Assembly: GCF_900166965.1 (NCBI RefSeq)
Contig: NZ_FUZI01000004.1
Span: 431,111-495,110 of the forward strand
Direction of reading: 5' to 3'
DNA: 64,000 nt
DNA from: Photobacterium piscicola
GTDB lineage: Bacteria; Pseudomonadota; Gammaproteobacteria; Enterobacterales; Vibrionaceae
The translations under genes were made by a program, and so were the position numbers. This document shows, one piece after another, positions 49,845 through 60,207 of the stretch (its first letter is position 1; every line of letters begins with the position of its first letter). The notes beneath the pieces are model-generated. The model was not told the DNA's origin. It did no database searches and worked only from the letters and a program-made list of their open reading frames with translations.

Positions 49845-51536
49845 TTACAGTGTCGACTCTTGATCTGATGCTTTGTCAGAATTAATCACTAAAGTTTGCT
49901 GTAATTGCGTAATTGAATGTACTAAATGAAGATTTGTTAGTTCAAATACACCTGCATGCTCCAATTTACGTTCAACATGCGGTAGTACCCCTAGCAAATA
50001 TACAGGTAAAGTAGATAACCGATCCAATGCAGATTCAAAAGCATGAATAGCCGTGATATCAATAGTTGATACATCACTAAAATCAAGCACAACTGCACGG
50101 GTTTCCATTGTTGCATGCTCAATCACAGAAAATGCTTTTTCACTCGCAGCAAAGAATAACGGTCCATTAATATCGTACACCACCACATCATCACCGAAAT
50201 TAAGGTGTGGATGTTTCGCATCAGTAATAGTAACGGTAGTTAAGCTTGCGATACGTTGAATAAACAATACGCCAGCTAATAACAAACCAACAATTACCGC
50301 CACCACCATATCAAATGCAACAGTCAGAATAAAACAAGTCATTAAAACAGCGACATCACGGCGAGGTGCTACTTTCAATGTATGCACAAAGTGTGGTGCC
50401 TCTGACATGTTCCATGCCACCATAATAAGTAGACCGGCTAAAGCACTCATTGGAACATAAGACAGTAAAGGCGCTAAAGCTATCATTGCGGCTAAAACAA
50501 AAATCGCATGAATAATACCAGAGATCGGAGAAAAAGCGCCTGAACGAATATTAGTCGCTGTACGAGCAATAGCTGCCGTCGCTGGAATACCACCAAAGAA
50601 TGGCACAACCATGTTCGCAATACCTTGACCCACTAATTCCGCATTAGGATTATGTTTAGTACTGGTCATACCGTCAGCAACAACAGCACACAATAACGAT
50701 TCAATACAACCTAAAATTGCAATAGTTAACGCTGAAGGCATTAGCTCAATCATTGTTGCCCAATTGAAGGTATCTGATTTCCATAACGGTAAAAATTGTG
50801 GTGCTTCTTGAGGAATACCGTGACCAACAATATTGCCAATGGTGTAGCTGAATTTCTCACCAAGTAACGTAACATGTTCAAGGCTAAAGTGATTTAAAGC
50901 TAGCGCTAAAAGTGTACCCACAAATAAAGAAACTAAATGAGGTGGAACGCGGGTTTTTAGTTTAGCCCAAACAATAAAGGTCATGATCGTAATAATACCA
51001 ACCAATGCGTCAGCATAATTCGTGGTTGATATGGCATGTGAATAAGCCATTACTTTTTCAGGAAAATGAATCGGGCTACCTAAAACATGTAAACCCAAAA
51101 GATCTTTTAACTGTAAAAAGGCAATAACAAAACCAATCCCTGCGGTAAAACCTGTTGTTACCGGATAAGGTACATATGCCACTAACTGCCCAAGTCGAAA
51201 TACGCCCATCAACAATAAGATAACCCCAGACATCATGGTCGCAAGCATTAAGCCTGATAAACCGTATTTCTGTGTTATTGGTAATAGGATTACCACAAAT
51301 GCAGCTGTTGGTCCGGTAATATTAAACCGTGAACCACCCAATAACGCCGCTAAGAAACCAGCCACGATAACAGTATACAAACCATGTTGAGGAGGAACAC
51401 CTACCGCAATTGATAATGCCATACCTAATGGAATAGCCACAATACCAACAGTAACACCTGATACTAAATCGGCACGAAGCTTGGAAAGGGAATATCCCTG
51501 TTTCCACGATTGAGAGAGAGCTTGAAAAATCAACAC
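49845..51536 (-). CDS. SulP/SLC26 family anion transporter with STAS domain
   Basis: Inner-membrane transporter, 563 residues from GTG 51536. About 12-14 helices (LVSGVTVGIVAIPLGMALS, NITGPTAAFVVILLP) are followed by a cytoplasmic STAS domain with TRAVVLDFSDVSTIDITAI. The GTG has AGGGG 7 nt upstream; the open frame runs to 51611, but a perfect TTGACA lies within that extension at 51581-51586 (minus strand), so the promoter is probably there. Substrate (sulfate, bicarbonate or dicarboxylate) cannot be decided. In E. coli fadE and gmhA are adjacent; here this gene lies between them. Confidence 0.85.
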   Translation of the reverse strand: MLIFQALSQSWKQGYSLSKLRADLVSGVTVGIVAIPLGMALSIAVGVPPQHGLYTVIVAGFLAALLGGSRFNITGPTAAFVVILLPITQKYGLSGLMLATMMSGVILLLMGVFRLGQLVAYVPYPVTTGFTAGIGFVIAFLQLKDLLGLHVLGSPIHFPEKVMAYSHAISTTNYADALVGIITIMTFIVWAKLKTRVPPHLVSLFVGTLLALALNHFSLEHVTLLGEKFSYTIGNIVGHGIPQEAPQFLPLWKSDTFNWATMIELMPSALTIAILGCIESLLCAVVADGMTSTKHNPNAELVGQGIANMVVPFFGGIPATAAIARTATNIRSGAFSPISGIIHAIFVLAAMIALAPLLSYVPMSALAGLLIMVAWNMSEAPHFVHTLKVAPRRDVAVLMTCFILTVAFDMVVAVIVGLLLAGVLFIQRIASLTTVTITDAKHPHLNFGDDVVVYDINGPLFFAASEKAFSVIEHATMETRAVVLDFSDVSTIDITAIHAFESALDRLSTLPVYLLGVLPHVERKLEHAGVFELTNLHLVHSITQLQQTLVINSDKASDQESTL

Positions 51537-51846
51537 AACAAAACCCCTGTGCTTATTGCACATAATAAAATAGGCATTGATGTCAACCCGAAAAGAGGGT
51601 CCGGCGGGCAACTGTCAGTCGGAAATCGGGAAAGGCAACAAACGGAAATACCGCTCACTTATCACTTGTGTAAAAAACACACAGTCGCAATAACGTGAAC
51701 GGTATCACAATAGTGCTATATGTTAACGCTTCACTAATAATTCGCAAGTGAAAATAAAATCACCAATGATCTCGATCAAGGCGAGTAAAACCGCAGTATT
51801 GGTGTTTTTTATGATCTCATTACCGATCAATTATCAAATTAAATAT

Positions 51847-51876
51847 TTTACATTTCTTTAAAAAATAACTTACAAT
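51847..51876 (+). promoter_or_regulatory. fadE promoter
   Basis: TTTACA (51847-51852) and TACAAT (51871-51876) are each one base from consensus and 18 bp apart. The start site would fall near 51884, inside the FadR-like box. Confidence 0.6.
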
Positions 51877-51883
51877 CAGTCAT

Positions 51884-51900
51884 AAGTGGTTAGACCTCTT
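51884..51900 (+). promoter_or_regulatory. FadR-type operator at fadE
   Basis: AAGTGGTTAGACCTCTT contains the full FadR core TGGTnnGACC with imperfect arms. It lies directly after the -10, so a bound FadR would block transcription start and acyl-CoA would relieve it. Confidence 0.65.
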
Positions 51901-52027
51901 ACCTTGATTATTAAGACTGCCATACTCTAAAAAACTATCGTGCAATATTGCGCTAAAAAGATGACTCAATCACGGGCCTTTTCTGAATGCAATACACTGT
52001 GCTGCTATATGATTACGGAGAATCGCT

Positions 52028-54481
52028 ATGCTGACATTTATATACTTAATTAGCTTTATCTGTGTGTTTGGCATCCTCGCCTATCACCGTATCTCTCGTC
52101 TTATTTTTACCGCTATCATTGCCGCATTGTTAGTATTAGGTACCCTAATAAATGTTACAGGAATTATTAGCTGGTTAACGTTTGCTGTGATTGCCTTACC
52201 ATTAAATATCCCCCAATTACGTAAAAAATTTATCACTCAATCAGCACTTCAATATTTTAAAAATGTTATGCCTCAAATGTCACAGACTGAAAAAGAAGCA
52301 ATTGACGCTGGTACAGTATGGTGGGAAGCCGATCTTTTTAGTGGTAACCCCGATTGGAATAAACTTCATGCTATTCAATCTCCAACCCTAACACCGGCAG
52401 AACAAGCCTTTTTAGATGGGCCAGTGAATGATATTTGCCGCATGGTGAATGATTTCCATATCACTCATGATCTTGCTGATCTACCGCCTGAAGTGTGGCA
52501 GCAACTTAAGCAGCATAAATTTTTTGCAATGATCATTAAAAAAAATTATGGCGGGTTAGAATTTTCAGCTTATGCGCAATCACTGGTCTTACAGAAATTA
52601 ACCGGCGTATCCTCGGTCTTATCTTCAACGGTTGGTGTGCCAAACTCTTTAGGCCCCGGAGAGTTATTACAGCACTATGGTACTGATGAACAAAAAAATT
52701 ATTACTTACCACGCCTAGCTGCGGGTGATGAAATCCCTTGTTTTGCTCTCACTAGCCCAGAAGCAGGATCAGACGCTGGTTCGATTCCTGATTTTGGTAT
52801 CGTCAAAAAAGGGATATGGCAAGGTGAAGAAATACTGGGCATGGAACTAACATGGAATAAGCGCTATATCACCTTAGCCCCAGTCGCCACTGTATTAGGC
52901 TTAGCCTTTAAATTATTCGATCCCGACCATCTACTTGGCGATAAAAAAGATATTGGTATCACCTGTGCCTTAATTCCAACCAATATTGATGGTATTAAAA
53001 TTGGCCGTCGACATTTTCCATTAAATATTCCCTTCCAAAATGGTCCAACCCAAGGCGATAAAATCTTCGTTCCAATTGACTTTATTATTGGTGGTCAAAC
53101 TATGGCTGGCCAAGGATGGAAAATGCTTGTTGAATGCTTATCTGTTGGACGAGGAATTACCTTACCGTCAAACACCACTGGCGGTTTAAAAACAGCGGCA
53201 ATGGCAACCGGAGCCTATGCCCGTATTCGTCGTCAATTTAAATTACCCATCGGTAAAATGGAAGGTATTGAAGAACCCTTAGCACGGATCGTCGGTAATG
53301 CTTATGTGCTTGATGCTGCGACAACATTAACCGTTACTGGTATCGATTTAGGCGAAAAACCCGCGGTGATTTCAGCCATCGTTAAATACCATTGCACCCA
53401 CCGTAGCCAAAAGAGCATTATTGATGCCATGGATATTGTCGGAGGCAAAGGGATTTGCATGGGACCGAGTAACTTCCTTGCGCGAAATTATCAAGGTGCT
53501 CCCATTGCAGTCACCGTTGAAGGGGCCAATATATTAACCCGTTCAATGATCATTTTTGGCCAAGGGGCGATTCGTTGTCACCCTTATGTACTTGATGAGA
53601 TCAATGCTGCTTATATTGACGATCAGCAGCAAGCACTTAGTCAATTTGATAAAGCGGTATTTAATCATATTGGGTTTGTGTTGAGTAATATAGCCCGTAG
53701 TTTTTGGCTGGGCTTAACCGATGGTCGAGGCTCATCAGCTCCCCACAAAGATGCAACCTCTCGCTATTATCAACAAATGAATCGCTATAGTGCGAACCTT
53801 GCATTATTAGCCGATATCTCAATGGCAACACTGGGTGGATCACTTAAACGTAAAGAGCGTTTATCGGCCCGTCTTGGAGATGTATTAAGTCAATTATACT
53901 TAGCCTCCGCCACACTAAAACGCTATACCGATGAAGGCCGACAAGCGGAAGACATTGTGTTAGTACACTGGGGCTTACAAGATGCACTTTATCAAGCAGA
54001 AGTCGCCATTGATCATTTCTTAGCTAACTTTCCTAATAAAGTCATTGCGCAAGGATTACGGTTTATTATGTTACCAACAGGGTTACGTCGCCGCCAACCG
54101 AGTGATGAATTAGATCACCAGCTAGCACGCGTAATTCAAACCCCATCAGCCACACGAGATCGTATTGGTCGTGGCCAATTTTTAGAAGCAACAACAAATA
54201 ATGCGGTTGGAATGATGGAGGTTGCTCTACTTGATATTCTTGCCGCAGAGCCAATTTATGATCGTGTCTGTCAAGCCGCGAAGACACCGTTACCGTTCAT
54301 GCAATTAGGCAAGGTTGCAGCAATAGGATTAGAACTCGGCGTGATCACCACCGAGGAAGCGCAATTACTTCACCGAGCAGAAGCAGGACGCTTAGACACC
54401 ATTAATGTTGATGACTTTGATCCAGCACAATTAGCAATTAACCCGCTTCAAACCACACCATCAATTAATAGTGCAGCATAA
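52028..54481 (+). CDS. fadE: Acyl-CoA dehydrogenase FadE
   Basis: FAD-dependent first enzyme of fatty-acid beta-oxidation, 817 residues, close to the E. coli length. Two N-terminal hydrophobic segments (about 1-55) anchor it to the membrane. The acyl-CoA dehydrogenase core includes [18 protein letters not shown] and [20 protein letters not shown]; the C-terminal DUF1974 region follows. ACGGAGAA precedes the ATG. Likely repressed by FadR. Confidence 0.97.
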   Translation: MLTFIYLISFICVFGILAYHRISRLIFTAIIAALLVLGTLINVTGIISWLTFAVIALPLNIPQLRKKFITQSALQYFKNVMPQMSQTEKEAIDAGTVWWEADLFSGNPDWNKLHAIQSPTLTPAEQAFLDGPVNDICRMVNDFHITHDLADLPPEVWQQLKQHKFFAMIIKKNYGGLEFSAYAQSLVLQKLTGVSSVLSSTVGVPNSLGPGELLQHYGTDEQKNYYLPRLAAGDEIPCFALTSPEAGSDAGSIPDFGIVKKGIWQGEEILGMELTWNKRYITLAPVATVLGLAFKLFDPDHLLGDKKDIGITCALIPTNIDGIKIGRRHFPLNIPFQNGPTQGDKIFVPIDFIIGGQTMAGQGWKMLVECLSVGRGITLPSNTTGGLKTAAMATGAYARIRRQFKLPIGKMEGIEEPLARIVGNAYVLDAATTLTVTGIDLGEKPAVISAIVKYHCTHRSQKSIIDAMDIVGGKGICMGPSNFLARNYQGAPIAVTVEGANILTRSMIIFGQGAIRCHPYVLDEINAAYIDDQQQALSQFDKAVFNHIGFVLSNIARSFWLGLTDGRGSSAPHKDATSRYYQQMNRYSANLALLADISMATLGGSLKRKERLSARLGDVLSQLYLASATLKRYTDEGRQAEDIVLVHWGLQDALYQAEVAIDHFLANFPNKVIAQGLRFIMLPTGLRRRQPSDELDHQLARVIQTPSATRDRIGRGQFLEATTNNAVGMMEVALLDILAAEPIYDRVCQAAKTPLPFMQLGKVAAIGLELGVITTEEAQLLHRAEAGRLDTINVDDFDPAQLAINPLQTTPSINSAA

Positions 54482-54533
54482 ATAAGCGCATCATTGTGAT
54501 GTTCAAAGGCAAAAACCACTGAACATCACATAC

Positions 54534-55766
54534 TTATTTAGGCACAATTAAATCACTCTGAACAGCACGTTTACGTCGCCACATCAATAACACCACCAGC
54601 ACACTTATAACGATGACAATATTGGTAATAACAACCCACAATAACCGTTGTTGCTGTTCATTCTGAATAATTAGTTGCTGTTTTGCCTGTTGCTGCGCTA
54701 AAGAAGCACTAAAATCAACCGCGACAGCAGCAACTTGGGTATAGTTTTGTTGGGATAAACGAAACACTAACTCTCGCTGAGTCAATGAGTCAGTCACATA
54801 CGCCCAACCTCGCCACCATGCTTTACCTATTTGAGCATCATTAGGCCATGTAAGAACTAAATGTGACTGTTGATGGTGGGAGCTTCGTTGAATAATTCTC
54901 GGCTTTTGCTGGGGTTGTTTAACCACCAGATAAGCAGCCAATGATCCTGAAATCGTTTGATCGGCTTTAGCCTCAATATTAACGCTATGCGAGGTTAATG
55001 GTTGATGACTTTGTACAAATGAGGTCGTGATAGGTGCAGGATAAACAAGCACAGTTTGCTCAACTGCACGTTTAAATACCCCATTAGTTGATGCTATTTC
55101 AACACGGTATTTACCCGGTTCAACATTCACATTAAGTGCCACAGTAAAAATACCATCACCCGCAACTTCATCATACTCTTGGCCATCATCGGCAAATTGC
55201 CCCACCTCTATTGGTGCCGGCTCATTTGACTCATTCAACTCATTCAACTCATTCGATAATATGGACGTCAGCGGATAAAAAACCACCTTTAACTGCACGC
55301 GATCTAAAAAATCACGTAACAGTAATGGTTGTTTATTTTGCGTTAGCTGTGCACTAAATTTTAATACTTCTGTTTGATACAACTGTGCGGGTAACGGTTC
55401 AGCCTGTAATTGAATATTTGAGATGAATCTAATGCCATTATTTATCGACACTTTCCCTAAGGCTTGCCATGGCCCCGCCATCGGATGAGTTATAGAAATA
55501 ATATCCATCCCTTTATCGGTATACCATGACATCGTGTTTGCGTGGCGATCAGCATAATATTTACGTCCATCAGGGGCGACTAACACCACTGACTGGCTCG
55601 GTTGCTCACGAGTGACAACAAACGTTATTTGCTCTATCTCAGGATCAACACGAAAGCGATTATCAAGCCACGTTAATCTCGCTTCTGCTTGCGCCCAAGC
55701 ACTTGCTATTAATATCCAAGTACAGAGCGGAACATAGAAAATAAGTAGCCATAATCGCCGCAACAT
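54534..55766 (-). CDS. TIGR03503-type membrane protein
   Basis: 410 residues from ATG 55766, just downstream of the dnaQ stop (55774). A signal peptide (MLRRLWLLIFYVPLCTWIL, to AWAQA) leads into a large periplasmic part with beta-rich stretches such as GDGIFTVALNVNVEPGKYRV, and a single helix near the C-terminus (VVITNIVIVISVLVVLLMW) ends in basic residues. It matches what I recall of TIGR03503 proteins of vibrios and Shewanella; function unknown. A 9-bp repeat encodes an Asn/Glu/Ser run. Confidence 0.75.
   Translation of the reverse strand: MLRRLWLLIFYVPLCTWILIASAWAQAEARLTWLDNRFRVDPEIEQITFVVTREQPSQSVVLVAPDGRKYYADRHANTMSWYTDKGMDIISITHPMAGPWQALGKVSINNGIRFISNIQLQAEPLPAQLYQTEVLKFSAQLTQNKQPLLLRDFLDRVQLKVVFYPLTSILSNELNELNESNEPAPIEVGQFADDGQEYDEVAGDGIFTVALNVNVEPGKYRVEIASTNGVFKRAVEQTVLVYPAPITTSFVQSHQPLTSHSVNIEAKADQTISGSLAAYLVVKQPQQKPRIIQRSSHHQQSHLVLTWPNDAQIGKAWWRGWAYVTDSLTQRELVFRLSQQNYTQVAAVAVDFSASLAQQQAKQQLIIQNEQQQRLLWVVITNIVIVISVLVVLLMWRRKRAVQSDLIVPK
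55221..55256 (-). repeat. Four 9-bp tandem units in the TIGR03503-type gene
   Basis: CTCATTTGA, CTCATTCAA, CTCATTCAA and CTCATTCGA follow each other directly. They encode an NE(L/S)-type run in the protein. Gain or loss of a unit stays in frame. Confidence 0.85.
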
Positions 55767-55773
55767 ACTGCCT

Positions 55774-56496
55774 CTAAAGACGCCAAATAACGTCAGCCTT
55801 CTTACCAATCAGATCAAGCCTATCTTGATGTGCTGTTAGTTCATCGGCCGTTGCATGGATAACCTTTAATTCTTTTCGACCACTAGCCAAACGTCGAATA
55901 CTGGTTTCCGTTGTAGAGTCATCGTTACCACTGCTTAAACGTAATGATGTTTGACCACCGGTCATCATCAAATAAACGTCAGCTAGAATCTCGGCATCGA
56001 GTAATGCGCCGTGCATCGTACGATGTGAGTTATCAATACCATAACGCGAACATAAAATATCAAGGTTATTTCGTTTACCCGGAAACAGCCTTTTCGCCAT
56101 TTCGAGGGTATCGGTTACTCGACAAATATCTTCTATTTTTGCGATTGATGCGCCCATCTTATGGAATTCATAATCCATAAAACCGGTATCAAACGATGCG
56201 TTATGTGCGACAAGCTCAGCGCCATCAATGAAATCAATAAATTCTTGGTGAATATCTGCATACACAGGTTTATCACGTAAAAATTCATCCGTAATACCGT
56301 GGACAGCTATCGCCTCTGGATCGATTTTTCGATCAGGCTTGATATAAACATGGAACGTATTGCCAGTTAATTTACGGTTAATGATCTCTACCGCACCAAT
56401 TTCGACAATACCGTGGCCTTCATAATGAGGGCCCGTCATGTTCATACCCGTTGTTTCTGTATCAAATACAATAATGCGTTGGTTTGTGGCTTTCAT
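55774..56496 (-). CDS. dnaQ: DNA polymerase III epsilon subunit (proofreading exonuclease)
   Basis: 3'-5' exonuclease of the replicase core, 240 residues. Exo I is FDTETTG (D12, E14), Exo II HNASFDTGFMDYE and Exo III HRTMHGALLDAEILADVYL. The C-terminal tail (from about 190) binds the alpha subunit. It is divergent from rnhA with a 51-bp gap, the classic dnaQ-rnhA arrangement. Confidence 0.97.
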   Translation of the reverse strand: MKATNQRIIVFDTETTGMNMTGPHYEGHGIVEIGAVEIINRKLTGNTFHVYIKPDRKIDPEAIAVHGITDEFLRDKPVYADIHQEFIDFIDGAELVAHNASFDTGFMDYEFHKMGASIAKIEDICRVTDTLEMAKRLFPGKRNNLDILCSRYGIDNSHRTMHGALLDAEILADVYLMMTGGQTSLRLSSGNDDSTTETSIRRLASGRKELKVIHATADELTAHQDRLDLIGKKADVIWRL

Positions 56497-56547
56497 AGTA
56501 GTTAATGTGTCAGACTTAAGTTTTTATCTAAGGCAAAACTACCCACT

Positions 56548-57012
56548 ATGATGAAGCAGGTAGAAATTTTCACCGATGGATCGTGTTTAGGTAATCCTGG
56601 TCCCGGCGGTTATGGCACAGTATTAAGATACAAACAACACGAAAAAGAGCTTAGTGGTGGCTATTTAATGACCACCAACAACCGCATGGAACTGCTTGCC
56701 GCTATTATGGGACTCGCCAGTTTAAAACAACCATGCCGTGTTGATCTTACCACTGACAGTCAATATGTGCGTCAAGGAATTACGCAATGGATACATAATT
56801 GGAAAAAAAGAGGTTGGCAAACAGCAGATAAAAAGCCCGTCAAAAATGCCGATCTTTGGCAACAGCTTGATCAAGAAACCCAGCGCCATCAAGTTCAATG
56901 GCATTGGGTTAAAGGTCATGCCGGACATCCAGAAAATGAACGTTGTGATGTTTTAGCGCGTACGGGTGCAGAAAATCCAACGCAAGCTGACAAAGGTTAT
57001 CAGCCAAATTAA
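56548..57012 (+). CDS. rnhA: Ribonuclease HI
   Basis: Degrades RNA in RNA-DNA hybrids. 154 residues with catalytic acidic residues in [15 protein letters not shown] (Asp), NRMELLAAI (Glu) and [10 protein letters not shown] (Asp), and the C-terminal [16 protein letters not shown]. Two ATGs, at 56548 and 56551, are possible. It converges on yafS with an 8-bp gap. Confidence 0.98.
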   Translation: MMKQVEIFTDGSCLGNPGPGGYGTVLRYKQHEKELSGGYLMTTNNRMELLAAIMGLASLKQPCRVDLTTDSQYVRQGITQWIHNWKKRGWQTADKKPVKNADLWQQLDQETQRHQVQWHWVKGHAGHPENERCDVLARTGAENPTQADKGYQPN

Positions 57013-57020
57013 ACTAAAGC

Positions 57021-57779
57021 TTACGAACGCGAAGAGGTTTTAGTACATGTTTTTTCAACCTGAGTTCGACAATTAATTCGCAGCGGTGCTAATTGTCGAC
57101 GTAATTTCCAGGTTGGTTTAATCAGCTTTAATGGACAAGTCCGTTTACGTGCCACAATAAAATATAAACTACCCACTGCAGATAACGGTTCCGATAAAAC
57201 ATGTTCAAGCCATGCTGCACAAGCAAGGTGCCGAGTAGCGGGGACTATCGCAAACGTTTCTTGATACACCACTTCATAGTTGAGTAACCGTAACCAATCA
57301 TTAATTCGAAACGGTAAATACATCTTACCCGTCCACGGTGCTTGACGGCGATTCCATGGTAATAACCCTCGTAACCCTAATAGGCTCAATGGGTTATTAC
57401 CACTTAATACTAAGTAGCCATCATCAACCATCACGCGATCGATCTCACGTAATAAGCCATGAGGATCTGCCGCATAATCTAATTGATGCATTAATAAACA
57501 TGCATCAAATGATTTTTCAATAAAGGGTAATTCTAAAGCATCTGCCACAATTGTGCGTTGAGGGCTGAATTTATCAACACAAATTTGATGTTGAATATTA
57601 CAATGGCTACTGGTCAGCTCTGCACTGAGGCCACCAAGCTTTAACATGTGATAGCCGAATAATTTAGGGCACCACTCATCAAGTCGTGCCTGTAATAATT
57701 CTGCTACCCATTCACCATTGATCACATTCGACCATGTATAAGGAACTTCAATGTGTGTTACTGTACGCGCTGGCTTCAT
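57021..57779 (-). CDS. yafS: Class I SAM-dependent methyltransferase (YafS)
   Basis: 252 residues from ATG 57779. The SAM-binding fold is less glycine-rich than usual; recognisable parts are ERTIVADALELPFIEKSFDAC-like strands (VADALELPFIEKSFDACLL) and REIDRVMVDDGYLVLSGNNP. The substrate is unknown. A TTG-initiated extension to 57815 is possible but has no ribosome site. The yafS-rnhA-dnaQ and gloB-mltD neighbourhood is the same as in E. coli. Confidence 0.87.
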   Translation of the reverse strand: MKPARTVTHIEVPYTWSNVINGEWVAELLQARLDEWCPKLFGYHMLKLGGLSAELTSSHCNIQHQICVDKFSPQRTIVADALELPFIEKSFDACLLMHQLDYAADPHGLLREIDRVMVDDGYLVLSGNNPLSLLGLRGLLPWNRRQAPWTGKMYLPFRINDWLRLLNYEVVYQETFAIVPATRHLACAAWLEHVLSEPLSAVGSLYFIVARKRTCPLKLIKPTWKLRRQLAPLRINCRTQVEKTCTKTSSRS

Positions 57780-57820
57780 AAGATACTGCTCAACACCTGA
57801 TAGGGCTGGAGACAAAATTC

Positions 57821-58579
57821 ATGTTAACTGTTAAAAGCATACCCGCATTTAAAGACAATTACATCTGGCTGATTCAAAACCCAGACAATCATTGTGTCGT
57901 TGTTGATCCTGGGGATGCCACGCCGGTTCTTGAGGCAATCGAAAGAGACAATTTAATTCTAGATGCAATCCTCATCACTCACCATCATCATGATCATGTC
58001 GGTGGTATTAGTGAATTAAAACGTCGATTCCCTGCTACCAAAGTCGTTGGCCCCAATGATGAACCTATTCCCGGTATCACTCGCCCAGTAGAAGATGGCG
58101 ATCAAGTTGATATCTTTGGCGAACGTTTTATGGTGCTGAGTGTACCCGGGCACACTTTAGGTCATGTCGCTTATGTTGGTGATGAAAAACTGTTTTGTGG
58201 CGATACATTATTCTCAGCTGGCTGTGGTCGTATCTTTGAAGGTACTCCCGCACAAATGTTTAATTCCTTGCAAAAAATAGCCTCATTACCGGATGAAACT
58301 AACATCTATTGTGCTCACGAATACACCGCTGGTAATCTTGCTTTTGCCTTAGTTGCAGAACAAGATAATGCGCACTTACAACGCTACCGTGATCAAGTGA
58401 ATCGTCTGCGCGCCAATGGTCAAAGCACTTTACCTACCACTCTAAGTAATGAAAAACTTATTAACCCATTTTTACGTTGTGACCAGCCAAGTATTAAACG
58501 CTCAGTTGCTGATAAAGCGTACGATAACTCAGATATTGAGACATTTGCGGCACTTCGACGTTGGAAAGACGAGTTTTAA
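57821..58579 (+). CDS. gloB: Hydroxyacylglutathione hydrolase (glyoxalase II)
   Basis: Metallo-beta-lactamase-fold enzyme that hydrolyses S-lactoylglutathione in methylglyoxal detoxification. 252 residues; the binuclear metal motif [10 protein letters not shown] is near residue 53, with GHTLGHV and the bridging-Asp region [13 protein letters not shown], and the C-terminal glutathione-binding part. GCTGGAG lies upstream of the ATG. Confidence 0.97.
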   Translation: MLTVKSIPAFKDNYIWLIQNPDNHCVVVDPGDATPVLEAIERDNLILDAILITHHHHDHVGGISELKRRFPATKVVGPNDEPIPGITRPVEDGDQVDIFGERFMVLSVPGHTLGHVAYVGDEKLFCGDTLFSAGCGRIFEGTPAQMFNSLQKIASLPDETNIYCAHEYTAGNLAFALVAEQDNAHLQRYRDQVNRLRANGQSTLPTTLSNEKLINPFLRCDQPSIKRSVADKAYDNSDIETFAALRRWKDEF

Positions 58580-58602
58580 CGTTTCTCCCCTTGTAACCAA
58601 GG

Positions 58603-58629
58603 TGGTTGGGCAAGTATTATCACCAACCA
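58603..58629 (+). other. Hairpin in the gloB-mltD gap
   Basis: TGGTTGG and CCAACCA form a 7-bp stem with a 13-nt loop, followed by TTTTGG. It could be a weak attenuator before mltD; support is structural only. Confidence 0.3.
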
Positions 58630-58650
58630 TTTTGGCTACAAACGACTGTC

Positions 58651-60207
58651 ATGAAATTCAAAATTCTTTTAGCAAGTGTGCTTGTTATCGCAGGTTGTCA
58701 GACAACAAAAGAGACAACGCAGGCCGATACTAACCAACCAAAAACTGTCGTTGAGCAACCTACTAACACTCCAGTTGAAACTGTAGTGCCGATTGTTCCT
58801 GTCATCAAAGAAACACAACCTGTTGTGGCACACCTAACGCCTCAACAGCAGCAAGATGTGTGGAATCGCATTGCGATGCAGATCACCACTAAAATCCCTA
58901 ATAACAAACGTGTTCAATATTACCGTAACTGGTATTTAAAGAACCCGCGCAACCTTGAAATTATTGCTCAACGTGCTCAACCTTTCCTGTACTACATCAC
59001 GGAACAAGTTGAAAAACGAGGTATGCCGCTAGAACTGGCTCTTTTACCTATTGTAGAAAGTTCATTTGATCCACATGCATACTCAAGTATGGCAGCAGCA
59101 GGCCTATGGCAAATTATTCCCGACACCGGTCGTCGTTTTGGCTTAAAACAAAATAGTTGGTATGACGGGCGCCGTGATGTGGTTAAATCCACCACCGCCG
59201 CACTTAATTTACTTGAATACTTAAATAAAAAGTTTGATGGTAATTGGCAACAAGCACTCGCCGCTTATAACACCGGTGAAGGCCGCGTATTTAATGCTAT
59301 TCGTAAAAATAAAGCCGCAGGTAAACCAACCGACTATTGGGCGCTTGATTTACCCAATGAAACCAGCAGTTATGTGCCTAAACTGTATGCGGTTGCTGAT
59401 ATTATCATGCACCCTAAAAAATACGGTTTTCACATCGAACCCATCCGTAATAAGCCCGTTATCGCTATCGTAAAACCTGGCGTACAAATGGATCTTACCA
59501 TTGCGGCAGAATTTGCAGGTATCAGTACCAGCGAATTAAAAGATCTTAACCCAGCCTACCGTCGTGGTGTTACAGCACCAAATGGTCTTAATCATCTGTT
59601 ATTACCAATCAACACGGTTAGTCGTTTTAAGCGTGAATTAGCCCAGAATCGTAACGCTAGCATGATGACACACCATCACCGTGTAAAATCAGGTGAAAGC
59701 CTAGGATTAATTGCAAAGCGCTACCACAGCAGCATTAAAGCAATTCAAAAAGTGAATAAGCTTAAAACTACTAATATTCGTATTGGCCAATCACTGACTA
59801 TTCCAACATCGCCAATTTCATTGGTTAACCGCCAGCACCGTGCCGCTGTCCATGTGGAGGCGCAGCATTATGTCGTGCAGTCAGGTGATAATTTATGGAA
59901 CATTGCTCGTAAGCACAAAACTAGCGTAGCAAAACTTAAGCAACTGAACAGCTTAAGTAAAAATGCGGTGCTACATAAAGGACAACGATTAAAAGTATCA
60001 ACAGTTAGCACATCAAAGAAAACCGTCGCTAATCACAAAACTATCCATTATAAAGTACGAAAAGGGGATAGTTTAAGTGTCATCGCTCAACGTTATGATG
60101 TTTCTGTTGCTGAGATTAAAAAATGGAATAATCTGGCTAACAATAAATATATTAAGCAAGGTCAAAAACTTAAGTTAGTGATTGATCGTCGTAAGGTAAA
60201 AGCATGA
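58651..60207 (+). CDS. mltD: Membrane-bound lytic murein transglycosylase D
   Basis: Outer-membrane lipoprotein that cleaves peptidoglycan glycan strands. ATG 58651 gives a lipobox VIAGC (lipidated C16) and 518 residues. The SLT domain holds the catalytic Glu in LLPIVESSFDPHAYS and the AAYNTGEGRV motif. Three LysM repeats follow (HRVKSGESLGLIAKRY, YVVQSGDNLWNIARKH, YKVRKGDSLSVIAQRY); E. coli MltD has two, so this one is longer. Its stop overlaps the next gene by 4 bp. Confidence 0.96.
   Translation: MKFKILLASVLVIAGCQTTKETTQADTNQPKTVVEQPTNTPVETVVPIVPVIKETQPVVAHLTPQQQQDVWNRIAMQITTKIPNNKRVQYYRNWYLKNPRNLEIIAQRAQPFLYYITEQVEKRGMPLELALLPIVESSFDPHAYSSMAAAGLWQIIPDTGRRFGLKQNSWYDGRRDVVKSTTAALNLLEYLNKKFDGNWQQALAAYNTGEGRVFNAIRKNKAAGKPTDYWALDLPNETSSYVPKLYAVADIIMHPKKYGFHIEPIRNKPVIAIVKPGVQMDLTIAAEFAGISTSELKDLNPAYRRGVTAPNGLNHLLLPINTVSRFKRELAQNRNASMMTHHHRVKSGESLGLIAKRYHSSIKAIQKVNKLKTTNIRIGQSLTIPTSPISLVNRQHRAAVHVEAQHYVVQSGDNLWNIARKHKTSVAKLKQLNSLSKNAVLHKGQRLKVSTVSTSKKTVANHKTIHYKVRKGDSLSVIAQRYDVSVAEIKKWNNLANNKYIKQGQKLKLVIDRRKVKA

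Larger units (their letters stand above)
51537..52027. other. SulP/fadE divergent intergenic region
   Basis: About 490 bp without a supported gene. It holds the TTGACA element of the SulP gene on the left and the fadE promoter with a FadR-like box on the right; the middle (about 51690-51840) shows nothing recognisable. Confidence 0.6.
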
